From assembly GCA_018657495.1 (NCBI GenBank), contig JABHXA010000001.1:340990-404989 (forward strand): a stretch of 64,000 nucleotides of DNA. The letters run 5' to 3'. Within the stretch, counting starts at the first letter, position 1; every line of letters begins with the position of its first letter. Below the pieces are notes generated by a model. That model saw nothing but the letters and a program-made list of their open reading frames with translations, had not been told where the DNA came from and did no database searches. This DNA is from Fidelibacterota bacterium. Lineage in GTDB: Bacteria > Fidelibacterota > Marinisomatia > SCGC-AAA003-L08 > JACNLC01. This document shows, one piece after another, positions 56,252 to 63,308 of this stretch. Both the position numbers and the translations under genes were made by a program.

Positions 56252-56638
56252 TCAATCCAGACTTTTCGCCTTAAATAAATAAGCAATAAATATAATAACA
56301 AATATTGAATCTAGAATTATTGTAAACATGGTTTTATCCAGATATTGATCACCAAAAAAAATAAGTATAGCAATAAATATAACTTTATTCAAAATTGATA
56401 TAATTAGTGCTAGATTACGATATGTTGGTTTGAAGGCTCCATAAATCAATAACGAGCCTAATAAGAAAAGAAGAAACCCCCAGCTTCTTACAACTATTAG
56501 AGCCAAAGGCTCAGCAAACGATTCACCAAAGATATTTATTAAAGATGTTTGTGGCGTGAAAACAGCAAATATCATTGAGCAGGCCAGCAAGCCTGGGACC
56601 AGCATGATCCATTTGATGTGTTTAACGATTATATTCAT
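56252..56638 (-). CDS. Hypothetical four-helix membrane protein
   Basis: 128 aa with four membrane helices (WIMLVPGLLACSMIFAVF, PLALIVVRSWGFLLFLLGSL, LALIISILNKVIFIAILIFF, FTIILDSIFVIIFIAYLF). It resembles small DoxX-like or DUF4345-like membrane proteins only in general pattern; no assignment is made. It starts 13 nt after a GTTAGGA sequence that may be a cassette core. No partner gene. Confidence 0.7.
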   Translation of the reverse strand: MNIIVKHIKWIMLVPGLLACSMIFAVFTPQTSLINIFGESFAEPLALIVVRSWGFLLFLLGSLLIYGAFKPTYRNLALIISILNKVIFIAILIFFGDQYLDKTMFTIILDSIFVIIFIAYLFKAKSLD

Positions 56639-56697
56639 TTATACTCCTAACTTTTGTGTTATCTGATATTAAGCTCACATGAAAACAGGCCATATGC

Positions 56698-57177
56698 TTA
56701 CGTAAGTGCAACGCCAACCGCCATTCCTATGCCGAAGAATAAATGGTTTGCCAGACTGGAAAGTGGAGCCCGGATGCCTTCTGGTGAGCGCATACCGAAT
56801 ACTCCCAGCCCCATGGATGGATGGACAACGAATACAGAGGCCGCCGTCGTTGCGATTCCATATGCTAACGTCCATATCGGTGACACAGGGTCTCCAACCA
56901 AGAGACTCCAACCTAGAACGAACGGAATTGCCAGAGCTATGCCGATTGCATAGTGAGTGAGGTATCCCAAGAGTACCTCGTGTGCAATCTGTTTCATTTG
57001 GCCAGGATCACGAAAGCAAAATCGGCCGTTTGCCCACCCTGCGGACATTCTTCCAATCATCCTAATGTCTATTTTTATTATCAACCCTTTTCGTGCAAAA
57101 AGATGATTCAATGAATCCATCGTTATCGTACCAAGTACTCCGGCGGCGACTCCTGTCATGATAGAATTCATTTCCAT
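56698..57177 (-). CDS. DUF2938-family membrane protein
   Basis: 159 aa with four membrane helices. The family pattern is clear: ITMDSLNHLFARKGLI, RMIGRMSAGWANGRFCF and GYLTHYAIGIALAIPFVLGW, then WTLAYGIATTAASVFVVHPS and MGLGVFG. Function unknown. It begins 10 nt inside the end of the 44-aa gene upstream (TCC GGA ATG GAA ATG region), so the two are coupled. Its 3' end lies close to a possible core GTTAGGA (56655 region). Confidence 0.83.
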   Translation of the reverse strand: MEMNSIMTGVAAGVLGTITMDSLNHLFARKGLIIKIDIRMIGRMSAGWANGRFCFRDPGQMKQIAHEVLLGYLTHYAIGIALAIPFVLGWSLLVGDPVSPIWTLAYGIATTAASVFVVHPSMGLGVFGMRSPEGIRAPLSSLANHLFFGIGMAVGVALT

Positions 57178-57302
57178 TCCGGAAGACTTTCATAATATGT
57201 CGGATGTTCCGGCTGGATCAAATCGCCTTGTTTCATTTGTTCATTTTTCAATCGCCACAGCGCTAAACGATTAATTTCTCTATGATAAATCCCTGTTTTC
57301 AT
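57168..57302 (-). CDS. Small basic protein upstream of DUF2938 gene
   Basis: 44 aa from the ATG at 57302 (MKTGIYHREINRLALWRLKN ... HPTYYESLPEWK), chosen because a GATAGGATA ribosome binding site precedes it; a longer frame from 57407 runs through an inverted repeat and is less likely. No family recognised. Overlaps the DUF2938 start by 10 nt. The overlap and good start make it plausible, but it could be a leader-like short frame. Confidence 0.5.
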   Translation of the reverse strand: MKTGIYHREINRLALWRLKNEQMKQGDLIQPEHPTYYESLPEWK

Positions 57303-57310
57303 TATCCTAT

Positions 57311-57379
57311 CTCTAAAAATTATACACCTGTAGCCCGCAGATGTTGGCTCCCTGCCATTGGCAGCAACGAAAATTAGAG
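57311..57379. repeat. Inverted-repeat element resembling an attC
   Basis: CTCTAAAAATT at the left end and AATTAGAG at the right end form inverted ends around a centre with its own palindrome TGCCATTGGCA at 57353-57363. Length and ends resemble attC sites, but the cores lack the AAC/GTT trinucleotides needed for integrase. It may be a worn attC or another dispersed repeat. Confidence 0.4.
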
Positions 57380-57417
57380 AGCTCCAATTTGGATTTTTTG
57401 ATATCACCGTTTTCTAT

Positions 57418-57696
57418 TCAAAACATATGAAAAATAATAACCAAGGCAGTTGCACCCAGTATGCCTAACACCCAATAAGAAGTGGTGCAAATCTTAGAGT
57501 CCTTATTGTGACTATAAAATGATTCAAAGATTGTTGCTACAAAGGGAGGAGTAGCTAAAGCCAGATATCCAATTGGTTCTGGTAAAACCCATTTAGAAAA
57601 CATGGCTAAGAGTATAATACTAAACCCTGTTGTCAACGCGATATAGATATGAGGCGTCTTGAGTTCTTTTTTTAATTCTTTTGTCAAGTTTCTCAT
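57418..57696 (-). CDS. Small membrane protein (three helices), cassette gene
   Basis: 92 aa with three membrane segments: TPHIYIALTTGFSIILLAMF, PEPIGYLALATPPFVATIF and YWVLGILGATALVIIFHMF. No family recognised. It starts 30 nt after the attC core ATTAGAC at 57732-57726, the usual place for a cassette gene; the first codons MRNLTKELKKELK give a basic cytoplasmic N-terminus. Confidence 0.7.
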   Translation of the reverse strand: MRNLTKELKKELKTPHIYIALTTGFSIILLAMFSKWVLPEPIGYLALATPPFVATIFESFYSHNKDSKICTTSYWVLGILGATALVIIFHMF

Positions 57697-57725
57697 ATTA
57701 TGTCATCATATGTTCAAAGCAACAT

Positions 57726-57809
57726 GTCTAATCGCTTTGCTAAGCGGCGAGCATTTGCGCGTCCAGCGGCTGTTTTTGGCAGGAAAGATGCTTGAGCAAT
57801 TTGTTATGC
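57726..57809 (-). repeat. attC site (DUF6653 cassette end)
   Basis: Minus strand: left core GCATAAC (57809-57803), which contains the stop codon of the DUF6653 gene, then AAATTGCTCAAGCATC; right end CGCTTAGCAAAGCGATTAGAC with core ATTAGAC (57732-57726, G to A in the first base). TTGCT and AGCAA form the inner L pair. 84 bp. The left core is the exact inverse of the core at the start of the same cassette (58334-58328). Confidence 0.82.
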
Positions 57810-58331
57810 CTTGAACCATGAATTATATACAGGGTTTGATTCCCTCATATCCATGTACAACCAGGCCATACGATCAACGAACCATGCTTTGAATACCATT
57901 ACCCATAGATTGCCAAGAATTAAAACCCAAATATCCAATGAATAAAGTCCATACACGAAAAAAGGCAGGCCCATTGCTGAAAGCGATTGGAGAATCCGAC
58001 AAGTGTCAAGGTGATGAGTTGGTATAATTTCATTTCGGTGATTTAGGTATATTCGCTCACCAAAGGTACCCATCGAGGCCCAGTTGTCTGTGCTTTTAGG
58101 AGCGTTGAATAAGCGAGGGTTTACCCAAACCCAAATAAATGAAAGCGTAATAAGTACTATCGAGAAAAATCCAAGCCATTCCCTTGACCAAAAAGCAAAG
58201 GATATTAATGGCAAGGTTGTGAATCGAGTGTAAACGCTCCAGGGGTTGGAATGCTTACTCCAGGTTTCATCATCCATCGACATTGCTTTTTCGGTCCACT
58301 TAAGAATATCCACCGTGTCTCCTTTGTGCAT
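57804..58331 (-). CDS. DUF6653-family membrane protein, cassette gene
   Basis: 175 aa, three to four membrane helices. Its family motif MDDETWSKHSNPWSVYTRFT is followed by WSREWLGFFSIVLITLSFIW, NPRLFNAPKSTDNWASMGTF and GERIYLN, and a C-terminal FKAWFVDRMAWLYMDM. Function unknown. The ATG sits inside the preceding attC core (GTTATGCAC: the ATG of the start codon is in the core), so translation begins right at the cassette junction. The stop is in the following attC core. This is a textbook tight cassette. Confidence 0.85.
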   Translation of the reverse strand: MHKGDTVDILKWTEKAMSMDDETWSKHSNPWSVYTRFTTLPLISFAFWSREWLGFFSIVLITLSFIWVWVNPRLFNAPKSTDNWASMGTFGERIYLNHRNEIIPTHHLDTCRILQSLSAMGLPFFVYGLYSLDIWVLILGNLWVMVFKAWFVDRMAWLYMDMRESNPVYNSWFKA

Positions 58332-58388
58332 AACGCTTAAGTTTAATGGTGCGGCCCTGCAGCCTCCGACTACATACGATTGTTATGC
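58328..58388 (-). repeat. attC site between the RRM and DUF6653 cassettes
   Basis: Minus strand: left core GCATAAC (58388-58382), right end ACTTAAGCGTTATGC with core GTTATGC (58334-58328), 61 bp in all with a GC-rich centre (GGCTGCAGGGCCGC). The AAGCGTTATGC end is the same kind as in Vibrio-type sites. The two cores are perfect inverted repeats. Confidence 0.85.
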
Positions 58389-58438
58389 TCAAGATGCTTA
58401 GTAATTTCAACAACTACCTTCCAGTAACTCAGCACCAT

Positions 58439-58951
58439 TTATTTGGCATTACCCATGGGGGGTTGCTTTACAAATGTTGAAATATACAAGTCTTCCACCT
58501 TGTCCCTGGCCCATTGGGTATTACGCAAAAACTTCAGTGAGGATTTTACTGATGGATCACTCTTGAAACAATTTATGTTGATTCTTTGAGCCAATCCATC
58601 CCAATCGTAATGCTCTACTAACCTCGTTACAACTTTCACGAGGGTTAAGCCATGCAAAGGATTATTAGATTGTTCACTACTCATATCTTTTGATGCACCA
58701 ATACACTCCGTTTTGTTTGTAGCTCTTTTGACACGAATCTTGTTTCCGGCAACAGTCGTATTATTCAAGTTTTTCATTGCTACCTTGGATTCTCCTGGTT
58801 TTGGCATTTTCACAAAAGCAAAACCCTTGGATTCACCAGTGGTCTTATCTGATACTAAATCACAGGATTGTACGGTACCATATTCTTGAAAAAGAGCTTT
58901 TACCTCTTCTTCCGTAGTGCTGCGAGCAAGATTACGAATTATCAATTTCAT
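58439..58951 (-). CDS. RRM RNA-binding protein fused to a VF530 (DUF2132) domain, cassette gene
   Basis: 170 aa. Residues 1-75 are an RNA-recognition motif (RNP2 [11 protein letters not shown]1 SKGFAFVKM). After a linker, residues 95-160 form a VF530 domain: [33 protein letters not shown] and [22 protein letters not shown]530 is a small DNA-binding-like fold known from Vibrio fischeri and is often annotated DUF2132. The fusion suggests a nucleic-acid-binding role; targets are unknown. It lies in its own cassette between two attC sites. Confidence 0.88.
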   Translation of the reverse strand: MKLIIRNLARSTTEEEVKALFQEYGTVQSCDLVSDKTTGESKGFAFVKMPKPGESKVAMKNLNNTTVAGNKIRVKRATNKTECIGASKDMSSEQSNNPLHGLTLVKVVTRLVEHYDWDGLAQRININCFKSDPSVKSSLKFLRNTQWARDKVEDLYISTFVKQPPMGNAK

Positions 58952-59008
58952 CTGTTAATAAACCATTAAATTTTATGTGAATGTGCGGAGTCCGTTTTAC
59001 TGCTTTGT

Positions 59009-59132
59009 GACTAACGCTTAAGTTCAGCGTCACCTCATATGCCACACCATTACATTATAACAAATGTATAGCAGGTTTTTTTCTCAGCATCACGGCAGGG
59101 CTCAAGGTGTTCGATGCAACGCTTTGTTATTT
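59009..59132 (-). repeat. attC site (124 bp, VCR-like length)
   Basis: Minus strand: left core AAATAAC (59132-59126) then AAAGCGTTGCATCGAACACC; right end GACGCTGAACTTAAGCGTTA with core GTTAGTC (59015-59009). AGGT/ACCT segments near both ends can pair. The left core is the inverse of the start core GTTATTT of the lysine-rich cassette (59417-59411). Confidence 0.75.
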
Positions 59133-59192
59133 TCGCCACAGCAGGCCATTTGGAAATCTCGATATCGACTTTTCTACTCCTACACTAGCACA

Positions 59193-59351
59193 CTAGCTAT
59201 CACTGTCAATCGTAGTATCTTCATTATCAGCTAGTGGGACTTGATCCTCTTTTACATCTTTAGCCATTTTCTTTAACCGCTTTTCTTCCTTTTTCTTTTT
59301 TTTTGCAATTTCTTTCTGTCTTTTTTCGAATGAGTAATTAGTTTTTGCCAT
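59193..59351 (-). CDS. Small lysine-rich protein, cassette gene
   Basis: 52 aa from the ATG at 59351: MAKTNYSFEKRQKEIAKKKK, KEEKRLKKMAKDVKEDQVPL, then an acidic tail ADNEDTTIDSDS. A longer frame from 59435 runs back into the attC site and is unlikely. Similar small MAKxNYSFEKRQKE proteins are widespread in marine proteobacteria, with unknown function; the basic helix followed by an acidic tail suggests a nucleic-acid or chaperone-like partner. The cassette is bounded by matching cores GTTATTT/AAATAAC. Confidence 0.8.
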   Translation of the reverse strand: MAKTNYSFEKRQKEIAKKKKKEEKRLKKMAKDVKEDQVPLADNEDTTIDSDS

Positions 59352-59410
59352 TAGAATTCGTTTACCTTTCCTTGGATTTAACTGAGATTGCATTAAACAT
59401 ATAACATCTG

Positions 59411-59530
59411 AAATAACCGGTGTGAAAATGTTCACAGCAAGTCACTTCCAATTTTGAAATTCTTTTAAAATATCTGTATCTGGTAAATTCATAGTATCGC
59501 TTTTCACGTTCAGTTGATTGAAGGTTAGAA
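59411..59530 (-). repeat. attC site after higBA (120 bp)
   Basis: Minus strand: left core TTCTAAC (59530-59524), right core GTTATTT (59417-59411). AACC next to the left core pairs with GGTT at the right, and GTGAAAA (after TGAAC) pairs with TTTTCAC (before ACCGG), giving the R and L arm arrangement of attC. It is about 120 bp and homologous along its length to the site after the APH-like gene (62381-62504). Confidence 0.8.
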
Positions 59531-59544
59531 ATCCCTTGAAACCA

Positions 59545-59844
59545 TCATGCAAAACTATGGATGCGATGCAATTCATCAGATTCTTTAACTTCTGCCCAAT
59601 ACAAATCCCATCTCTGCTGTAGATTCATCCAAAAACCGGGTGTATTATTAAAATAAACTGAAAGTCTTAGAGCAGTACTTGGTGTAATTCCTCTTTTGCC
59701 ATTAACCAATTCATTTATGCGTTGGAAGGGTACATGTATTGCTAAAGAGAGCTGTTTTTGTGTGATTCCCATTGGTTTGAGAAATTCTTCAATTAACATC
59801 TCTCCAGGATGCGCTGGGGCGCGGTTTGTAGGAATTCGTACCAT
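59545..59844 (-). CDS. higA: HigA-family antitoxin (HTH), cassette gene
   Basis: 99 aa. The HigA pattern is complete: NRAPAHPGEMLIEEFLKPMG, ITQKQLSLAIHVPFQRINEL and VNGKRGITPSTALRLSVYFN, then NTPGFWMNLQQRWDLYWAE. The XRE-type HTH binds the operon promoter and the protein neutralises HigB. A good ribosome binding site (AAAGGAGTAATT) precedes the ATG, 10 nt after the toxin stop. Toxin-first order is normal for higBA. Confidence 0.95.
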   Translation of the reverse strand: MVRIPTNRAPAHPGEMLIEEFLKPMGITQKQLSLAIHVPFQRINELVNGKRGITPSTALRLSVYFNNTPGFWMNLQQRWDLYWAEVKESDELHRIHSFA

Positions 59845-59854
59845 AATTACTCCT

Positions 59855-60148
59855 TTAATGGGAATCTACTATTTCGACATCTATTGGACCCAGTTCAGTC
59901 CAACTGAAGCATATCCGATATTGCTCATTAATACGGATGCTATACTGACCTTCTCTGTTACTCTTAAGAGCTTCAAAACGATTTCCTGACGGGATTCGTA
60001 ACTCAGAAATGAGAATAACTGAATCTAATTGATCAAGTTTTCTAACAGTAAGAGCACGAAGGAAAACGGGGCATCGCTTTCGTGCAGTTTTAGATTCAAT
60101 GCCATTGAAAATATCTTCTGTGCCTTTATCTGCTAATGATCTAACCAC
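59855..60148 (-). CDS. higB: HigB-family toxin (RelE superfamily), cassette gene
   Basis: 97 aa. It reads VRSLADKGTEDIFNGIESKT, then ARKRCPVFLRALTVRKLDQL, LRIPSGNRFEALKSNREGQY and SIRINEQYRICFSWTE, ending VEIVDSH: the typical HigB layout with the basic RNase surface and C-terminal His. It would cleave mRNA on the ribosome. The start is a GTG at 60148; no better in-frame ATG exists. The promoter for this cassette probably lies in the short space up to the attC at 60198. Confidence 0.95.
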   Translation of the reverse strand: MVRSLADKGTEDIFNGIESKTARKRCPVFLRALTVRKLDQLDSVILISELRIPSGNRFEALKSNREGQYSIRINEQYRICFSWTELGPIDVEIVDSH

Positions 60149-60197
60149 ATGTTAATAATAGCACGGATATCATGTTACATCCAAATAAAAAAAGTGA

Positions 60198-60264
60198 CTC
60201 TAACGACTGAGATCAGTAGCGCCGTGGCTGCAGGCGGGGTGTCCCATGCAAGCGGTTGTTAGTT
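60198..60264 (-). repeat. attC site upstream of higBA (67 bp)
   Basis: Minus strand: AACTAACAACCGCTTGCATG (left core AACTAAC, 60264-60258) to GATCTCAGTCGTTAGAG (right core GTTAGAG, 60204-60198), with a GC-rich centre. The right core is close to the inverse of the core at the end of the higBA cassette (TTCTAAC). Confidence 0.82.
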
Positions 60265-60467
60265 GCATTTTTGTTATGTTCATTACTGTTCATAATTCTA
60301 ATAGTAAACTCTCACCATATATATGTTTGAATGGAAGCGGCTATGTGTAGTTGGGGATTTTACGTTCTAACTTTTCGAATTAGCACAGACCTTTGTTTTA
60401 TGTTTATACTTTTGTTCTATCACTTACGTCCCAATTACTTATAGCCATTGTTGTGTGGCGTTTTTTA
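60265..60467 (-). repeat. Long attC-like hairpin after the CPBP gene and a gene-less remnant
   Basis: Minus strand: left core GCCACACAAC (60459-60450) followed by AATGGCTATAAGTAATTGGG, whose inverse partner CCCCAACTACACATAGCC lies about 100 nt further on (centre near 60350); the right core is worn (GCCGCTTCCATT). The leftover 60 bp up to the next attC has no open frame, so it may be a gene-less cassette or an eroded one. The left core matches the start core of the CPBP cassette exactly. Confidence 0.65.
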
Positions 60468-61154
60468 TCAGTTACTTATCAGTTTCAAAGCCCAATCATA
60501 AAATATTCGGTCTTTATTTAGATAGATTAGAGTTAAACCAATCGTGTCATAAAATCCGTGAGTAAAAACAAGTAAAGCAAGATTTGTTCTATTTCTGTAA
60601 AATGTAAAGAAGTATATAATACTTGCTAATCCCACAGCAATCATTCCAGATGTTCCTTGATAGTTGTGCGAAACTCCAAAATAAATAGATAGTATAATAG
60701 CTGAAGCAAACCACGTTTTGTCAGTATTCCCCATAAATTCAGCTAAATGTTTCATATAGTAACCACTAAATAAAAATTCTTCTCCAAATGCTGCAAATAC
60801 CCACATTATTAAGAATAAAATAAAAAAGCTGGTAAAATCTCCTCTTATATCATCTATCGAACTTAAATCAATTTCACCAAAATAGATTTCCAAGAATGGT
60901 TGGATACAGATGTCAACGACAATAAATATGATTATCGCAAGTAATAGACTTTTTAATATTGTGCTTAAGCTTATCTTTTTCCCGAATCCAAATTTTGCCC
61001 AATTCCAACCACTTTTCCATAATAGAAATAATGCTATAAAAAGACCAAAAAAATAACCAAAATTTCTATCAGCAATAGATAATACTGGTGCAATAATCAT
61101 CACGATTATTACTATAAAGGGTTTAGAAAGAAATCTATATAATTTATTTATCAT
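60468..61154 (-). CDS. CPBP-family membrane protease-like protein, cassette gene
   Basis: 228 aa with about seven helices. CPBP motifs are AAFGEEFLFSGYYM (Glu-Glu kept, the usual Arg replaced by Ser/Gly), LSIYFGVSHNYQG (FxxxH) and FTHGFYDTIGL (HxxxD). The lost Arg makes activity uncertain. Start 20 nt after the attC core GTTGTGTGGC; the stop is 9 nt before the inverse core GCCACACAAC. Unlike the CPBP gene at 51285 it is a mobile cassette gene. Bacterial relatives include bacteriocin self-immunity proteins. Confidence 0.88.
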   Translation of the reverse strand: MINKLYRFLSKPFIVIIVMIIAPVLSIADRNFGYFFGLFIALFLLWKSGWNWAKFGFGKKISLSTILKSLLLAIIIFIVVDICIQPFLEIYFGEIDLSSIDDIRGDFTSFFILFLIMWVFAAFGEEFLFSGYYMKHLAEFMGNTDKTWFASAIILSIYFGVSHNYQGTSGMIAVGLASIIYFFTFYRNRTNLALLVFTHGFYDTIGLTLIYLNKDRIFYDWALKLISN

Positions 61155-61177
61155 TTGCCTTCTTGTTTTTTAATGCC

Positions 61178-61228
61178 ACACAACTTCTCAATACACGCAT
61201 TACGGTCGGCTTTAGTGGTTTGTTAGAC
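61178..61228 (-). repeat. attC site (short, about 51 bp) after the DUF4185-like gene
   Basis: Minus strand: left core GTCTAAC (61228-61222) followed by AAACCACTAAAGCCGACCG, right end TATTGAGAAGTTGTGTGGC with core GTTGTGT (61184-61178). The extended right core GTTGTGTGGC is the exact inverse of the core that closes the CPBP cassette. Confidence 0.8.
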
Positions 61229-61252
61229 CACATTTTGATTTTGGCTGCCAGC

Positions 61253-62353
61253 TTATTTAATTCGAACAAAACGTGGATAATAGAGCCAATCCTCCCGAAG
61301 ATGATCAGCAAATTCAAAACTATTAGTACAATATGTCACTACTGGGCTTGTTGAGAGTAAATACGGATGTGCTTTGCCTTGATAAATCATGATGTTCGGA
61401 AACTGATTCTGGGGTGGGGAAAAAATGATCTTCGGATCAGACCATGGCCCTGTTATTGAAGTTGCATTTCGGTAAACAATATTTGCTGATCCAAATCCTT
61501 CAGTTTGAATTTCTATAAAGATAGAATCCTTTTCATCGTAGTGGATGGTGAATTCAGTTTGTCCCTTGTCGAATACTGGGATAGCACTATTAAATCGGTC
61601 TTTATTATTTATCCAGTCTGATTGATCACCCCCCCACCACTGTATAAGATCAAGCTGTCCTTCATCAATGTTTTCGATTGACCATCGAACCAGATATATA
61701 TCATGTTTCGATTCAAGTTCTTGAGCACCAAATGCATAAACAAAGTTATTCCATTGAAGCACCCCACCTGATCCGACAATGATTTGAAGATCATTTGATA
61801 TGGCTTCAAAATATTTTATTTCCCATCTGTCAGGATCATCATCCGGATTAAAAATGAGCAAGGGTTTCCAATCTTTGACCTCAAAACCAAGACCTATGTC
61901 CGATGAGTATACTCCCATTAGAAACAAGAGAAGTTTATCTCCGACACGAATACCATGGCCCGGCCAATATCGTACTCTATCATTATCAGGAAAGTATGCT
62001 TCAGCTTTTCCCCGCTTTAGATTCCAGAAAAATTCTATAGATGCCTTACTGGGATCATAACCTTGCTGAATTGCGACTGTATTGCTTACCATTACAGCAT
62101 TTTTGCGAGATCCACTTCCATTTGAATCAATCCAGCTATCTCCAAATAGCCAAAGAACACGTTCATTGCCAAGATCAATGGAATACCCTCCATCGCCGCC
62201 AATCCAATATTTATCATTCTGAAATAACGAGTCTGCAGCAGGCCAGTTAAAGGAGAGCCAAGGATCGACGGACGGTGCTTTGTGCGAATCAATGCATTTT
62301 AATGAGTTCAATGCAATTAATGCTACAATAAATATTTGATGATATTTTCTCAA
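61253..62353 (-). CDS. DUF4185-like beta-propeller lipoprotein, cassette gene
   Basis: About 366 aa from the TTG at 62353 (LRKYHQIFIVALIALNSLKC as the lipoprotein signal; lipobox NSLKC). A longer frame back to 62386 would translate the attC. The mature part fits a five-bladed beta-propeller: DKYWIGGDGGYSIDLGNERV, LWLFGDSWID, GIRVGDKLLLFLMG, VLQWNNFVYAFGA and SATSITGPWSDPKIIF-like rungs. GDSW and YWPGHG recall DUF4185 glycoside-hydrolase-like proteins. Carbohydrate binding or hydrolysis is inferred. Located in an integron cassette. Confidence 0.78.
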   Translation of the reverse strand: MRKYHQIFIVALIALNSLKCIDSHKAPSVDPWLSFNWPAADSLFQNDKYWIGGDGGYSIDLGNERVLWLFGDSWIDSNGSGSRKNAVMVSNTVAIQQGYDPSKASIEFFWNLKRGKAEAYFPDNDRVRYWPGHGIRVGDKLLLFLMGVYSSDIGLGFEVKDWKPLLIFNPDDDPDRWEIKYFEAISNDLQIIVGSGGVLQWNNFVYAFGAQELESKHDIYLVRWSIENIDEGQLDLIQWWGGDQSDWINNKDRFNSAIPVFDKGQTEFTIHYDEKDSIFIEIQTEGFGSANIVYRNATSITGPWSDPKIIFSPPQNQFPNIMIYQGKAHPYLLSTSPVVTYCTNSFEFADHLREDWLYYPRFVRIK

Positions 62354-62380
62354 CTTCTCGCTTTGTTGAGCAGGCCGCTG

Positions 62381-62504
62381 AAACAACCGGCGTGAAAATA
62401 TTCACTGCAAGTCATTCCCAGCTTTGGTAGATTTTGTTTAATATTGATATTTCTAAAAATCATGCACTTACTTTTCGCGTTCGCGTTCATGGAAAGTTAG
62501 CGGA
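62381..62504 (-). repeat. attC site after the APH-like gene (124 bp)
   Basis: Minus strand: left core TCCGCTAAC (62504-62496), inner L'' GCGAAAA, L' TTTTCAC, right core GTTGTTT (62387-62381). Homologous along most of its length to the site after higBA (59411-59530), including GGAATGACTTGC/GGAAGTGACTTGC and GTGAA-N4-TTCAC. Confidence 0.78.
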
Positions 62505-62515
62505 TTTCGGAAGCA

Positions 62516-63286
62516 TTACAAATGCTTCTGGTAATAATTTTCCTGTTTTTTCAAATAGTCTACATCAGCCAAATAAAGCAAATGATGGCCATCAGCAATA
62601 TTTGCCTTAAACGAATCATTCCCTGACTCGGCTTCAGATATCATAAATTTTACTAAGATTTGCAATCGTTCAATTAGAGTTGAAATCAGTAGGCTTTTGT
62701 CTGAATCGAGCAAACCATAAGCATCACAAAAAATCTTTATTCTTTCAATTTTCGATTCTTCATTTCCAAACCCATTATGATTGTTCGGGTTCATTAATGG
62801 TACCCATCTATACAATGCGTAAGAAATGTCCCAAACTCTTGGACCTGGATGAGCAGTATCGAAATCTATGATTCCGATTGCTTCTTTACCATGTAGAACC
62901 ACGTTGTATGGTGCATAATCCCCATGACAAATAACTTCCGATGGTTCACGTGCCGGAAGCCACCATTTCTCATTCCCCATCATTGTTTTCAAATATGAAA
63001 TTGTTGAGTCATGAAATTCTCGTAAAAGAATAGCTGCAGATCGCAAGGCTTCTACGCTAGACGCCGAATCAGATAATGGATAATTACTTACTTCACCATG
63101 AATGTAACTTAGGATTTCGCATCCGTTGCCGTCAATGCTATGTGGTTCCGGCACTTTTAGGAATCCTTGAGAACGAACACTATGAAGTAGGTTGTGAATA
63201 TTTTTTGTCCAGGGTCCGCAAGGTCTCCTTACCATATCACCATCTCGTACAATTTGTTTCTCACGACCACCATCTAAAAACACCAT
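62516..63286 (-). CDS. Aminoglycoside phosphotransferase (APH)-family kinase, cassette gene
   Basis: 256 aa. The catalytic Brenner motif is VICHGDYAPYNVVLHG (HGDxxxxN), the metal-binding Asp lies in IGIIDFDTAHPGPRVWDISY, and the N-terminal lobe is short (RDGDMVRRPCGPWTKNIHNL onward, GFLKVPEPHSIDGNG hinge). It belongs to the APH/choline-kinase superfamily; bacterial members phosphorylate aminoglycosides, macrolides, homoserine or other small alcohols, and the substrate here is not known. Cassette cores GTTAGCGGA and TCCGCTAAC bound it. It is the first complete cassette at the right end. Confidence 0.9.
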   Translation of the reverse strand: MVFLDGGREKQIVRDGDMVRRPCGPWTKNIHNLLHSVRSQGFLKVPEPHSIDGNGCEILSYIHGEVSNYPLSDSASSVEALRSAAILLREFHDSTISYLKTMMGNEKWWLPAREPSEVICHGDYAPYNVVLHGKEAIGIIDFDTAHPGPRVWDISYALYRWVPLMNPNNHNGFGNEESKIERIKIFCDAYGLLDSDKSLLISTLIERLQILVKFMISEAESGNDSFKANIADGHHLLYLADVDYLKKQENYYQKHL

Positions 63287-63308
63287 AGTCGCCTCATCAC
63301 TTCTTTAT

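Noticed and set aside
59422..59435. TGTGA-N6-TCACA, a perfect CRP/FNR-type palindrome, with a similar GTGAA-N4-TTCAC at 62392-62405.
   Set aside because: Both copies lie at the same place inside homologous attC sites and are explained as the L' arm pairing with GTGAAAA near the left core.
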